This document shows positions 27,254 to 37,244 of a stretch of DNA of 64,000 nt, one piece after another. A model generated the notes under the pieces. The model had not been told where the DNA came from, did not search any database, and saw nothing but the letters and a program-made list of their open reading frames with translations. Origin of the DNA: Bisbaumannia salifodinae (lineage in GTDB: Bacteria; Pseudomonadota; Gammaproteobacteria; Pseudomonadales; Halomonadaceae); assembly GCF_039522585.1 (NCBI RefSeq), contig NZ_BAAADR010000022.1, one strand, 5' to 3'. The first letter of the stretch is position 1. Each line of letters starts with the position of its first letter. Made by a program: the position numbers and the translations under genes.

Positions 27254-28141
27254 TCACTGCAGCTCAACGCCCGGGGAGATCCTCGCACGCAGATGATCCA
27301 CGGCCCGTCGCGCCCGGCTCGACAGCGGCCATTCGGCGCGATGGATCAACCACAGGGTATCCACCACGGGCTCCCCGCCCGCCACCACCCGAATCGCCTC
27401 CTGTCGGGCGAAGGCCTGGCGGGCATGACGTGGGATCACGGTAAAGCCCAGGCCCCGAGCCACCGGCTCGAGGAGCAGGCCGATCTGATTGCTGAAGCCG
27501 CGCAATGGCAGGTGACGAATGCCGGGATGCCCGGGAAAGCGTCGGCTCAGCAGCCGGGTGGCCATGGCCTGGCCATCCGGATGGTCGATAAAGCCCAGGC
27601 GCTCGAGGTCGGCCCAGGTCTCTCCCCTTTCCCCCGCCGGCACTACCAGCTCCAGCGGCTCCTCGGCGAACAGGCTGGCAGCCAGCCGCGGGTCGTCGGG
27701 GCGCAGCGTCACCAGGCCCAGTTCGTAGCGATTGTGCAGTACGGCGTCGAGCACTTCGCTGTCGGGAGCGAAGCGATGGCGAACCGCCAGCCCGGGGCTG
27801 GCCCGTTGCAGGTCGAGGAGTTCGAGATAGAGGGCGAGGCCGATACTGCCGGGGCTGATCAGGCCGATCTCGCCATGCTCGGCATCGCTTTCGGTCAGGC
27901 GTAGCGCCAGGCGCCGGTCGGCCTGCTCCACCTCGTGGCAATAGGCCAGGCAGGCGTGTCCCGCCGGCGTCAACTCGAGTCGCCGCGGCCGCCGAATCAG
28001 CAGCGGGCCGAGCTCGCCTTCCAGGTGGCGGATATGCTGGCTGACCGCCGCCTGGGTCAGGCCCAGTTGATCGGCCGTGCGGGTGAAGCTGCCCAATTCG
28101 GCCAGGACGGAGAAGCTGCGTAGCCATTGTGGATTCAGCAT
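27254..28141 (-). CDS. LysR-family transcriptional regulator
   Basis: The 295-residue protein is a standard LysR regulator. The winged helix-turn-helix covers residues 1-60, with GSFTRTADQLGLTQAAVSQHIRHLEGELGPLLIRR. A linker helix and a type 2 periplasmic-binding effector domain (about 90-290) follow. It is divergent from the glyoxalase-fold gene at 28237 with only about 95 bases between them, the classic arrangement for a LysR protein controlling its neighbour. The inducer cannot be read from the sequence. Confidence 0.92.
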   Translation of the reverse strand: MLNPQWLRSFSVLAELGSFTRTADQLGLTQAAVSQHIRHLEGELGPLLIRRPRRLELTPAGHACLAYCHEVEQADRRLALRLTESDAEHGEIGLISPGSIGLALYLELLDLQRASPGLAVRHRFAPDSEVLDAVLHNRYELGLVTLRPDDPRLAASLFAEEPLELVVPAGERGETWADLERLGFIDHPDGQAMATRLLSRRFPGHPGIRHLPLRGFSNQIGLLLEPVARGLGFTVIPRHARQAFARQEAIRVVAGGEPVVDTLWLIHRAEWPLSSRARRAVDHLRARISPGVELQ

Positions 28142-28236
28142 AACGAACTCTTATCAGAACAAGAACTTGGTCTCTGTTTTCATTATACCCATGCCAGCCT
28201 AGGCTGCTTCCATCGTCACTCGATGGAGCCATGACC

Positions 28237-28731
28237 ATGTCCTATCCACGCAGCTTCTCCCATATCGGCCTGTCGGTCACCGACCTGGATGCCGCCGTCC
28301 GCTTCTATACTGAGGTCCTGGGCTGGTACCTGATCATGCCGCCCACCACCCTCAACGAAGACGACTCGGCCATCGGCGTGATGTGCACCGATGTTTTCGG
28401 GACCGGCTGGGGCTCCTTCCGCATCGCCCACCTCTCCACCGGCGACCGCATCGGCGTGGAGATCTTCGAGTTCGCCAACGCCCAGCGCCCGGAGAACAAC
28501 TTCGAGTACTGGAAGAGCGGCGTCTTCCATTTCTGTGTCCAGGACCCGGACGTGGAGGGCCTGGCCGAGAAGATCGTCGCCACCGGCGGCAAGCAGCGCA
28601 TGCCGGTACGCGAGTACTTCCCCAGCGAGAAGCCCTACCGCATGGTCTATATGGAGGATCCCTTCGGCAATATCCTGGAGATCTACAGCCACAGCTACGA
28701 GCTGACCTACTCGGCCGGCGCCTACGCCTGA
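28237..28731 (+). CDS. glyoxalase/VOC-superfamily protein
   Basis: The 164-residue protein has the paired beta-alpha-beta-beta-beta modules of the vicinal oxygen chelate fold: FSHIGLSVTDLDAAVRFYTEVLGW at the N-terminus and a second half with FHFCVQDPDVEGLAEKI and MEDPFGNILEIYSHSYE. Candidate metal ligands are the first-strand His, a Glu in GVEIFEF, the His of FHFC and a Glu in ILEIYS. The start at 28237 is favoured over 28231 because GGAG lies eight bases before it and only two before the first ATG. Substrate unknown; probably a lyase or dioxygenase controlled by the divergent LysR gene. Confidence 0.85.
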   Translation: MSYPRSFSHIGLSVTDLDAAVRFYTEVLGWYLIMPPTTLNEDDSAIGVMCTDVFGTGWGSFRIAHLSTGDRIGVEIFEFANAQRPENNFEYWKSGVFHFCVQDPDVEGLAEKIVATGGKQRMPVREYFPSEKPYRMVYMEDPFGNILEIYSHSYELTYSAGAYA

Positions 28732-28763
28732 ACCACTCGCGAGCCCCGCTCTCGAAAAACACA

Positions 28764-28791
28764 ACGGCCAGGGTCCCGGGACCCTGGCCGT
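28764..28791. terminator. bidirectional terminator between convergent genes
   Basis: A perfect 28-base palindrome (14-bp arms, ACGGCCAGGGTCCC and its complement) lies between the convergent VOC and enoyl-CoA hydratase genes. On the minus strand it is followed by TGTGTTTTT, a good terminator tail; the plus-strand tail is weaker. Confidence 0.85.
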
Positions 28792-28815
28792 CGTCATCTG
28801 TCGCCGACTCGGGAG

Positions 28816-29589
28816 TTAGAAGTTGGGCTTGCGCTTGTCGACGAAGGCGCTCATGCCCTCGGGCTGCTCGTCACCGGCGAAGCACAGCGCGAAGAGGCTG
28901 GTCTCCAGGGCCAGGGCGCTCTCCAGGTCCTGGTCCATGCCGTCGTGAATGGCCTGCTTGGCGGCGCGCACCGCGGCCGGGCCATTGCCGCCCAGCTGCT
29001 TCGTCAGCTCCTCCACATAGGCCGGCAGCTCGCTCTGGGCCATGACCCGGTTGACCAGGCCGATGCGCAGCGCCTCGGCGGCATCGACCTTGCGCCCGGT
29101 GGTGCACAGGTCGAGCGCCATGGACGGACCGACCCGGCGCGGCAGGCGCTGGGTGCCGCCGAAGCCGGGGATCACCCCCAAGAGCACCTCGGGCTGGCCG
29201 AAGATGGCGTTGTCGCTGGCCACCGCCCAGTCGCAGGCCAGGGCCAGCTCGCAGCCGCCGCCCAGGCAGAAGCCGTTGACCAGGGCCACCGTAGGCACCG
29301 GCAGGGTCTCCAGGCGCTTGAAGGTGGCCAGCGCCTGACGCGCGAAGCACCGCGCCTCCTCCGGGGTCTTGTCGCGCATCTCGGCGATATCGGCGCCGGC
29401 CACGAAGGCCTTCTCGCCGGCCCCGGTGATCAGCACCGCGCGCAGGCCCTCGCGGGCCTGGAGCTCGCCCAGCAGGCGATCCAGCTCGGTCAAGACGGCG
29501 CTATTGAGGGCATTGAGGGCCTTGGGGCGGTTGATGGTCAGGGTGACGATGCCCGCCTGGTCGACGACTTCGATCAGTTGCTCGCTCAT
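28816..29589 (-). CDS. enoyl-CoA hydratase/isomerase (crotonase family)
   Basis: The 257-residue protein is a canonical short-chain enoyl-CoA hydratase: INRPKALNALNSAVLTEL, GEKAFVAGADIAEM (first oxyanion-hole region), VNGFCLGGGCELALACD (second oxyanion hole) and QPEVLLGVIPGFGGTQRLPR. Both glutamates expected for hydration seem present, in CELAL and QPEVLLG. It would hydrate 2-enoyl-CoA in fatty-acid or aromatic-acid degradation. No other beta-oxidation gene is adjacent, so the pathway is open. Confidence 0.93.
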   Translation of the reverse strand: MSEQLIEVVDQAGIVTLTINRPKALNALNSAVLTELDRLLGELQAREGLRAVLITGAGEKAFVAGADIAEMRDKTPEEARCFARQALATFKRLETLPVPTVALVNGFCLGGGCELALACDWAVASDNAIFGQPEVLLGVIPGFGGTQRLPRRVGPSMALDLCTTGRKVDAAEALRIGLVNRVMAQSELPAYVEELTKQLGGNGPAAVRAAKQAIHDGMDQDLESALALETSLFALCFAGDEQPEGMSAFVDKRKPNF

Positions 29590-29729
29590 AAGGGCTCCTG
29601 CGGCTCTTGTTCAAGTTGGCATATTCAGAAGAAAGACCATCTCACCCTAGCGAACGCTTGGTTGGTCGGCAATCCCCCCTTTGTCGAGACGGCCCGCTGT
29701 CTATCGAGAACGGCCCCTGGCCTCCACGC

Positions 29730-29758
29730 AAAACGCCCGAGATCCTGGGTCTCGGGCG
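29730..29758 (-). terminator. Rho-independent terminator of the MFS transporter gene
   Basis: Nine-base arms CGCCCGAGA and TCTCGGGCG with a seven-base loop are followed on the minus strand by TTTT. The hairpin lies 16 bases past the MFS stop codon. Confidence 0.85.
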
Positions 29759-29773
29759 CTGTGGGCTTATGGC

Positions 29774-31189
29774 TTAGCCGATGGAAGAGGGGCGGGCCTC
29801 GTCGGGGACCGGGCCGTCCCGGGGCGTGCCCGCCTCGGCCTCCGTATCGAAGTATTCGATATGGTCGTCCTCCTCCCGGGGCGGGCCGACCAGGGGCTCG
29901 GCCACGTCCACGTCGGGCACCACCTCGGAGAGGTCCTCCACATGCTCGTGCTCCAGGGCCCCCTGCACCAGCTCCTCGGTGATGCTGAGCTCGGCCCCCA
30001 CCACCGACTGGGGCGTGGTGGCCACGAAGGGCGCCACCGGCAGCGGCGCCGGGCGCACGCGGCGGCGCCAGGAGAAGAAGAGCACCAGGAAGACGCCCAG
30101 GCCACCCAGCGACCAGAACAGGCCGCCGTCGCCCAGCGCCGTCATCACCGGGGTGATCAGCGGCGGGCTCAGGGTCGAGCCGATGGCATTGATCAGCAGC
30201 AGGCCCTGGCTCATGCGCACCAGGGCACCGGCGGGGGCTCGGTCGGCGGCGTGACTGACCGCCACCGGGTAGAGGGCGAAGACGCCGCCACCGAGGAAGA
30301 ACAGCAGCCCGGCCAGGATCCAGGGCTCGCCGGGCAGCACGAGAATGCCCAGGGAGATCAGCGCGCAGCAGGCGCCGATCAGGATCAGCACCTGCTGGCG
30401 GTCGTGGCGATCGGACCAGCGGCCGATGGGGTACTGGAGCAGCATGGCGCCGAGGATCATCACCGCCATCATCTGCCCCACCCGGTCGACGCCGAGGCCG
30501 CTGCGCTGCAGGTAGAGGGGCAGCAGGGTGTAGACCGCGGCCACCGCCAGGCCGGAGCCAAAACTGCCCATCACCCCGGTGGGGGTGATGGTGATCAGGC
30601 GGTGGGGCGGCAGCGGCTCGGCATGCTCGATCAGCGGCGAGACCCGGGGAATCATCGCCATGGGCAGCACCGACAGGGAGGCCAGCAGGCCGATCACCAC
30701 GAAAGGCACCATCTCGCCGGCGGCGTCGGTGACGCCCAACAGCAGTTGGCCGATCACCCCGGCGGCATAGAGGGCAATCATATAGAGTGCCAGCAGGCGT
30801 CCGCGCACCTTGGGGTCGGCGGCGGCCAGCAGCCAGCTCTCGATCACCAGGAAGACCCCCACCGTGGCCCAGCCGCCGATCAGGCGCAGCACGAACCAGG
30901 CGTAGGGGTCGAGCCACAGGGACTGCAGCAGCACGGTGACCGCCACCAGGGAGGCGAAGCCGCCGTAGGCGCGAATATGGCCGATGCGCAGCAGCAGGCG
31001 GTCATTGAACAGGGCGCCCAGGGCCAGGCCGATAAAGTAGGCCGACGACACCCAGCCGATGACCAGCGCCGAATAGCCGGCGCCATCCAGGCGCAGGGTA
31101 ATCAGGGTCGACAGGAAGCCATTGCCGATGCCGAGGATAAAGAGCCCCAGCAAGGGCGCCAGCGCCATGGCCAACAACTGCCGCGACAT
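29774..31189 (-). CDS. MFS transporter with acidic C-terminal tail
   Basis: ATG 31189 was chosen: it gives MSRQLLAMALAPLLGLFILGIGNGFLSTL, the first helix, with GAGG eight bases upstream. The upstream ATG at 31249 would add an unlikely N-terminus. The 471-residue protein has about 12 transmembrane helices and the MFS motif between helices 2 and 3 (ALFNDRLLLRIGHIRAYGGFA). It looks like the YcaD/UMF-type subfamily of small-molecule exporters. The last 60 residues form a hydrophilic, Glu/Asp-rich cytoplasmic tail (EHVEDLSEVVPDVDVAEP). Substrate unknown. Confidence 0.88.
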   Translation of the reverse strand: MSRQLLAMALAPLLGLFILGIGNGFLSTLITLRLDGAGYSALVIGWVSSAYFIGLALGALFNDRLLLRIGHIRAYGGFASLVAVTVLLQSLWLDPYAWFVLRLIGGWATVGVFLVIESWLLAAADPKVRGRLLALYMIALYAAGVIGQLLLGVTDAAGEMVPFVVIGLLASLSVLPMAMIPRVSPLIEHAEPLPPHRLITITPTGVMGSFGSGLAVAAVYTLLPLYLQRSGLGVDRVGQMMAVMILGAMLLQYPIGRWSDRHDRQQVLILIGACCALISLGILVLPGEPWILAGLLFFLGGGVFALYPVAVSHAADRAPAGALVRMSQGLLLINAIGSTLSPPLITPVMTALGDGGLFWSLGGLGVFLVLFFSWRRRVRPAPLPVAPFVATTPQSVVGAELSITEELVQGALEHEHVEDLSEVVPDVDVAEPLVGPPREEDDHIEYFDTEAEAGTPRDGPVPDEARPSSIG

Positions 31190-31396
31190 AAGCGAAGCCT
31201 CGCAACGAGAAAGCGAACCAGGGAGATAGAATAGGAGATGCATGGCCATGCCGGAACGGCCTGGCCAGAAAATCGCGTGGCGACTATACGCCCAGGATAC
31301 CGGAGCGCCAAGCCATTTTCGCCGATTTTCGGCGGATTTTTACTTCAATAACGCGATGTTATCGAACCAGCCACCAAACCTCACCGGCGCCTTCGC

Positions 31397-32098
31397 TTAC
31401 GCCTCGAGGTCGGGCTTATGCAGCAGCACCACATCGGCGGCGGGGAATTCCACGCGCATGCCGAGGTGCTTCGCGAGCCAGTGGAAGGTCGCCTCGCTGA
31501 AGAAGCAGACATGGGTGGGGTCGAGGATATAGTGCCAGCCGACGAAGGCCTCCTCCGAGGTCACCCGCTTGGTCATCAGCCCCAGCCAGCCACCGGGCCT
31601 CAGTCGACTCGCCAGGCGCTCGAGCTCATGGCCCGGGGCGAAGAGATGCTCCACCACCTCGGTGGCGGTAATAAAGTCGTAGCGCCGCTCCAGCACCTCG
31701 GGATGCGGCGCATAGAAGGGATCATAGATGGCCATGGGGTGCCCCGCCTCCTCGAACATCACCGAGAGGGTCGGGCCGGGGCCGGCGCCGAAATCGAGGC
31801 CCTGGGCGCCGGGGGCGAGCCGCGCCTGCAAGGGGATAAAGAGCCGCCCCAGGAAGCGCCGGTAGCCCGGGTCGTCCGGCGAGTTCTCGTGCTGGTCATA
31901 GACCGCCCGCTCCGCCTCGGAGGGAAGGTGGTTCGCCGCGGGCACATGCACCAGGGCGCAGCGCGGGCAGTGATAATAGTCGCGACGGGCATCCCGGTGG
32001 AAATGCACGGCCCCGTCGATGCCACACAGCGGGCAGGGGTCAGGCGAGATGCGGGGAGGCGAACCGGCGTCGGGAGAGGACAGGGAGGGCTTCATCAT
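31397..32098 (-). CDS. class I SAM-dependent methyltransferase with N-terminal zinc ribbon
   Basis: The 233-residue protein has an N-terminal CPLC...CPRC ribbon (about residues 22-48). The methyltransferase fold has motif I LDFGAGPGPTLSV and motif II-like AIYDPFYAP, followed by YDFITATEVVEHLFAPGHELERLASRLRPGGWLGLMTKRV. Methyltransferases of this group are seen with polysaccharide or tRNA modification genes; the substrate cannot be inferred here. ATG 32098 is adjacent to a second ATG at 32095. The frame also extends to 32197, but that would overlap the divergent gene at 32177. Confidence 0.82.
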   Translation of the reverse strand: MMKPSLSSPDAGSPPRISPDPCPLCGIDGAVHFHRDARRDYYHCPRCALVHVPAANHLPSEAERAVYDQHENSPDDPGYRRFLGRLFIPLQARLAPGAQGLDFGAGPGPTLSVMFEEAGHPMAIYDPFYAPHPEVLERRYDFITATEVVEHLFAPGHELERLASRLRPGGWLGLMTKRVTSEEAFVGWHYILDPTHVCFFSEATFHWLAKHLGMRVEFPAADVVLLHKPDLEA

Positions 32099-32176
32099 CG
32101 TATGCTTTTGGTCAACGGCGGCGCCAAGGCTACCCGCTTTGGCGCCCGCTGACACCCCCTCAGGAGTCATTCCCCC

Positions 32177-32557
32177 ATGCTTGCCGCCCTCGATCATCTA
32201 TTGATTCCGGTTTCCGACCTGCCCCGCGCCGTGGATTTCTACAGTCGCGTGCTGGGTCTGGAGGTGCGCTATCGGGACACCGGTCGGGTCGACCTGCTGC
32301 TGGATGGCCTGGCCCTGCGGCTGCTCGACCCGGTCCGGGTCGAGGCTCCCCAGGCCACCTATCCGACGCCGGGCAGCCAGGCGCTGTGTCTGCGCAGCCG
32401 CCTGCCCCTGGACGAGGTGCAGCGCCATCTGGAGGTGCTGGGCGTGCCCCTGGAACAGGGCCCGGTGCCGGGCCTGGGCGCCTCGGGCCCCGTCGAGGCA
32501 CTCTATCTGCGCGACCCGGAGGGTAACCTGCTGGAGATCTGCCGCCCCGCCACCTGA
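32177..32557 (+). CDS. glyoxalase/VOC-family protein
   Basis: The 126-residue single-domain protein begins ALDHLLIPVSDLPRAVDFYSRVLGLEV and ends YLRDPEGNLLEICRP, the standard borders of a VOC module. Expected metal ligands are His7 in LDHLLIP and the Glu of LLEIC. Proteins of this size are often glyoxalase- or fosfomycin-resistance-like, but the features needed for either name are not visible. It is divergent from the methyltransferase gene across about 80 bases. Confidence 0.85.
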   Translation: MLAALDHLLIPVSDLPRAVDFYSRVLGLEVRYRDTGRVDLLLDGLALRLLDPVRVEAPQATYPTPGSQALCLRSRLPLDEVQRHLEVLGVPLEQGPVPGLGASGPVEALYLRDPEGNLLEICRPAT

Positions 32558-32620
32558 TGGCAATGGCTCGCCGGCCGGGTATCATGGGCGGCCGATGTGT
32601 CTTCCCAAGGATGATGAGTG

Positions 32621-32995
32621 ATGAACGACCCGTACAACGACGACACCCTGGTGGCCGAGCAGAGCCAGGCCCCGGACACCACCATGGCCATGGTGGTCTA
32701 TGCCCTCTTCCTGGCCAGTTTCGTGGTCGGCTTCACCGGCATCGTCGGCCTGGTGATCGCCTATATCTACCGCGGCAAGGGCCCCCAGTGGCTCGACGAG
32801 CACTACCGCTATCAGATCCGCACCTTCTGGATCGGCGTGGTCTATGGCCTGATCTGCCTGGTATTGGCGCTGATCGGCATCGGCTTCCTGCTGATGCTGG
32901 TCCTGGCGGTGTGGATGATCATCCGCTGCGTCAAGGGCTTCAAGGGGCTCCAGGAGAAGCGCGCCCCGCTCAATGTGGACACCTGGCTGATCTAG
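32621..32995 (+). CDS. DUF4870-like small inner-membrane protein
   Basis: The 124-residue protein has three hydrophobic segments, around 24-50, 70-88 and 88-105. The connecting motif EHYRYQIRTFWIG with DEH before it is typical of DUF4870-like proteins. The ATG at 32621 is preceded by AAGGA at nine bases; an adjacent GTG at 32618 is less likely. It ends four bases before the acyltransferase gene and is probably cotranscribed. Function unknown. Confidence 0.75.
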   Translation: MNDPYNDDTLVAEQSQAPDTTMAMVVYALFLASFVVGFTGIVGLVIAYIYRGKGPQWLDEHYRYQIRTFWIGVVYGLICLVLALIGIGFLLMLVLAVWMIIRCVKGFKGLQEKRAPLNVDTWLI

Positions 32996-32998
32996 GTC

Positions 32999-33919
32999 AT
33001 GAGTGAGGCCAAGCATCGATACCAGGCCCGGGCCATCGCCACCCTATGGCGCCGCCTGGCCGGTCGGCGACTGACCACCCTGTGGCGCCTGGCGCGCATC
33101 GCCGGCCCCCTGGTGCACCGCTTCAGCCGTCGCGAGCGGGAGGTCACCGAGATCAACCTGGGCGAGGTCTACCCCGACCGGGACGGCGCGTCGCGGCGCC
33201 GCCTGGCCCGGGCCAGCCTGACCCACTCCACCGCCACCATGCTGGAGCTGGGCTTCGCCTGGATGGCGCCCCCCGAGCGGGTGGAGGCGTCGATCCTCGC
33301 CGTGCATGGCCGCGAGTTACTCGACGAGGCCCGCGCCTCCGGCCAGGGCGTGATCGTGCTGGCCCCCCATTTCGGCAACTGGGAGGTGCTCAACTTCTGG
33401 CTCTCCGGGCACTTCCCCTTCACCGCCATGTACGAGCCCCCCAAGATCCCCGACCTGGACCCGGTGATCCGCGGGGGACGCGAGCGCATGGGGGCGAGCC
33501 TGGTGCCCACCAACCCGCGCGGCGTGGCGGCCCTGCTCAAGGCCCTCAAGCGCGGCGAGGCGGTAGGCATCCTCCCCGACCAGGAGCCGGACTGGGGCAG
33601 CGGCGTCTTCGCCCCCTTCTACGGGCGCCCGGCCTATACCGCCACCCTGCTGCCCAAGCTGGTGGCGCGTACCCGGGCCCAAGTGGTCACCGGGGTGGCC
33701 CTCCGACGCCCCGGGCGCGGCTTCGAGATCCACTTCCTGGCCGCCGACGAGCGCGTCCATGACCCGGACGAGGCGATCTCCGCCGCCGGCGTCAATGCCA
33801 GCGTGGAGGCCGCCATCGCCCTGGAGCCGGCCCAGTACCAGTGGGAGTATAAGCGCTATCGCAAGGTGATCGAGGAGCAGCAGGGGCATCCCGACCACCC
33901 CTCCTTTCGCCTCTACTAG
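32999..33919 (+). CDS. lipid A biosynthesis acyltransferase (LpxL/HtrB family)
   Basis: The 306-residue protein matches late acyltransferases that add secondary acyl chains to Kdo-lipid A at the inner membrane. The catalytic HX4E motif is H124-F-G-N-W-E129, followed by a region with MYEPPKIPDLD and RGGRERMGASLVP, and then GILPDQEPDWGSGVFAPFYGRPA, a substrate-binding signature. Near the C-terminus EPAQYQWEYKRY is typical. No strong N-terminal anchor helix is seen. It could be LpxL or LpxM; the sequence alone does not decide. Confidence 0.9.
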   Translation: MSEAKHRYQARAIATLWRRLAGRRLTTLWRLARIAGPLVHRFSRREREVTEINLGEVYPDRDGASRRRLARASLTHSTATMLELGFAWMAPPERVEASILAVHGRELLDEARASGQGVIVLAPHFGNWEVLNFWLSGHFPFTAMYEPPKIPDLDPVIRGGRERMGASLVPTNPRGVAALLKALKRGEAVGILPDQEPDWGSGVFAPFYGRPAYTATLLPKLVARTRAQVVTGVALRRPGRGFEIHFLAADERVHDPDEAISAAGVNASVEAAIALEPAQYQWEYKRYRKVIEEQQGHPDHPSFRLY

Positions 33920-33996
33920 CCCTCTCTGACAAAATGGAAAATATTTCCACAAAACCGCCTGGTAACTCTCTGCCAAGCTGCTAGACTAGGCCCAAC

Positions 33997-34138
33997 GCTT
34001 GACGGGGTGCCGGTAGACCGGCTGAGATGGCGCGGGTGAGCGGACCACAGGGTCGCCACCGAGCGTCGATCCCGTAGAACCTGATCCGGGTGAATGGTGC
34101 GCTGCGGCGCCCATATGAACCGGCGTAGGGAATCAGGC
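33997..34138 (+). ncRNA. TPP riboswitch upstream of tenA
   Basis: The thiamine pyrophosphate aptamer is clear: GCTTGACGGGGTGCC, GGCTGAGAT, CCCGTAGAACCTGATCC and CCGGCGTAGGG in the right order and spacing. Two elements are longer than the minimal aptamer. One is an extra P3-type arm after GGCTGAGAT. The other is a small hairpin (ATGG-T-GCGC...GCGC-CCAT) between the GGGTGAAT and AACCGGCG parts. It sits about 70 bases before tenA and should repress the gene when TPP is abundant. Confidence 0.92.
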
Positions 34139-34209
34139 GGGCCCTCGCCTATCCGGCTACTGCCCTCCCCCCCTTTCGCCCCACTCCGGATCCCACCACC
34201 GGAGGTTGC

Positions 34210-34878
34210 ATGGGCTACGCTTTCGACGATCTCAAGGGTGCCTGCCATCACGACTGGCGCGCCTATATCGAGCACGACTTCGTGCGCCAGCTGGGCGCCG
34301 GCACCCTGGAGACCGGGGCCTTCCGCCACTACCTGAAGCAGGACTACCTGTTCCTGATCCACTTCTCCCGGGCCTATGCCCTGGCCGCCTACAAGAGCCG
34401 GACGCTTTCCGACCTGCGCCATGCCCATGCCGGCCTCAAGACCATCCTCGACGTGGAGCTGCAGCTGCATATCGACTTCTGCCGCGACTGGGGCATCGAC
34501 GAGGCGGAGCTCGCCGCCCTGCCGGAGGCCAAGGCGACCCTGGCCTATACCCGCTATGTACTGGATACCGGCAACCGCGGTGATCTCCTCGACCTGCATG
34601 TGGCCCTGGCCCCCTGCCTGGTCGGCTATGGCGAGATCGCCCAGTGGCTGGCCGCCCAGTCCTTCACGGTGCGCGGCCCCGCCAACCCCTATGACGCCTG
34701 GATCGCCATGTACGCCGGCGACGACTTCCAGGCCGCCATGCGCGATGAGATCGCCTGGTTGAATGGGCGCCTGGCGGAGGTCACGCCGCGGCGCTTCGAG
34801 GAGCTGGCCACGGTATTCCGCGATGCCACGCGGCTCGAGATCGACTTCTGGCAGATGGGCCTGGATCGCGCGGATTAA
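34210..34878 (+). CDS. tenA: thiaminase II / aminopyrimidine aminohydrolase TenA
   Basis: TenA hydrolyses aminopyrimidine degradation products of thiamine so that the HMP moiety can be salvaged. The 222-residue protein contains FRHYLKQDYLFLIHFSRAYALAAYKS at about 38-63 and the active-site cysteine in LAPCLVGYGEIA (Cys136, equal to Cys135 of Bacillus TenA). The terminal helix has ATRLEIDFWQMGL. Its own TPP riboswitch precedes it, and thiC follows under a second one, so salvage and de novo HMP synthesis are controlled together but separately. Confidence 0.95.
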   Translation: MGYAFDDLKGACHHDWRAYIEHDFVRQLGAGTLETGAFRHYLKQDYLFLIHFSRAYALAAYKSRTLSDLRHAHAGLKTILDVELQLHIDFCRDWGIDEAELAALPEAKATLAYTRYVLDTGNRGDLLDLHVALAPCLVGYGEIAQWLAAQSFTVRGPANPYDAWIAMYAGDDFQAAMRDEIAWLNGRLAEVTPRRFEELATVFRDATRLEIDFWQMGLDRAD

Positions 34879-35012
34879 GCGATTTTCCCAGGTGATAGTC
34901 GAGTTGATCCGGCGCTCGACTCACCCGAGCCGAGCCTAGAGAGAGTATCGCGTGTCGTTCCTGGTCAGGACGGCGCGCTTGACCGCGATACCCCGGTATC
35001 GCCCGACCACCA

Positions 35013-35139
35013 CGCTTGACGGGGTGCCGTTGATGACGGCTGAGATCATGCAGCGCTCGAGCATGGATCCCGTTGAACCTGAACTGGCTAATTCCCTGTT
35101 TTCAAGGACAGGAGAGGGTACCAGCGTAGGGATCAAGCG
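35013..35139 (+). ncRNA. TPP riboswitch upstream of thiC
   Basis: P1 is a perfect seven-base pairing, CGCTTGA at 35013-35019 with TCAAGCG at 35133-35139. Between them lie GGGGTGCC, GGCTGAGAT, CCCGTTGAACCTGAACTGG and ACCAGCGTAGGGA. As in the tenA copy, an extra hairpin (CCTGT...ACAGG) is inserted between CTGGCTAAT and ACCAGCG. The aptamer ends 86 bases before the thiC start, enough for an expression platform that hides the ribosome binding site or stops transcription. Confidence 0.94.
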
Positions 35140-35225
35140 ACACGCCGCCGGGCCCCCTGCCCGGCCGCCCCTGTCCTCCCCAGCGGTACTCCCTGACAAC
35201 AGCACAACCCTCAAGGGAGAACACC

Positions 35226-37115
<1,890 letters not shown>

Positions 37116-37138
37116 CGCCTCCACCATCCACCCGAACG

Positions 37139-37166
37139 ATCACGCCGGCCCCAGGGCCGGCGTGAT
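37139..37166 (+). terminator. hairpin downstream of thiC
   Basis: A perfect 12-bp stem, ATCACGCCGGCC / GGCCGGCGTGAT, with a CCAG loop lies 24 bases after the thiC stop. There is no T-run after it, so it may act with Rho or as an RNA-end stabiliser rather than as a classical terminator. Confidence 0.6.
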
Positions 37167-37244
37167 GACTCCGGGTCTGTCATCCCCGTCCCCTGGCACG
37201 CCCCCTGCATACTCAGGGAAAGCGGACAGCACGGTGGTCAGCCC

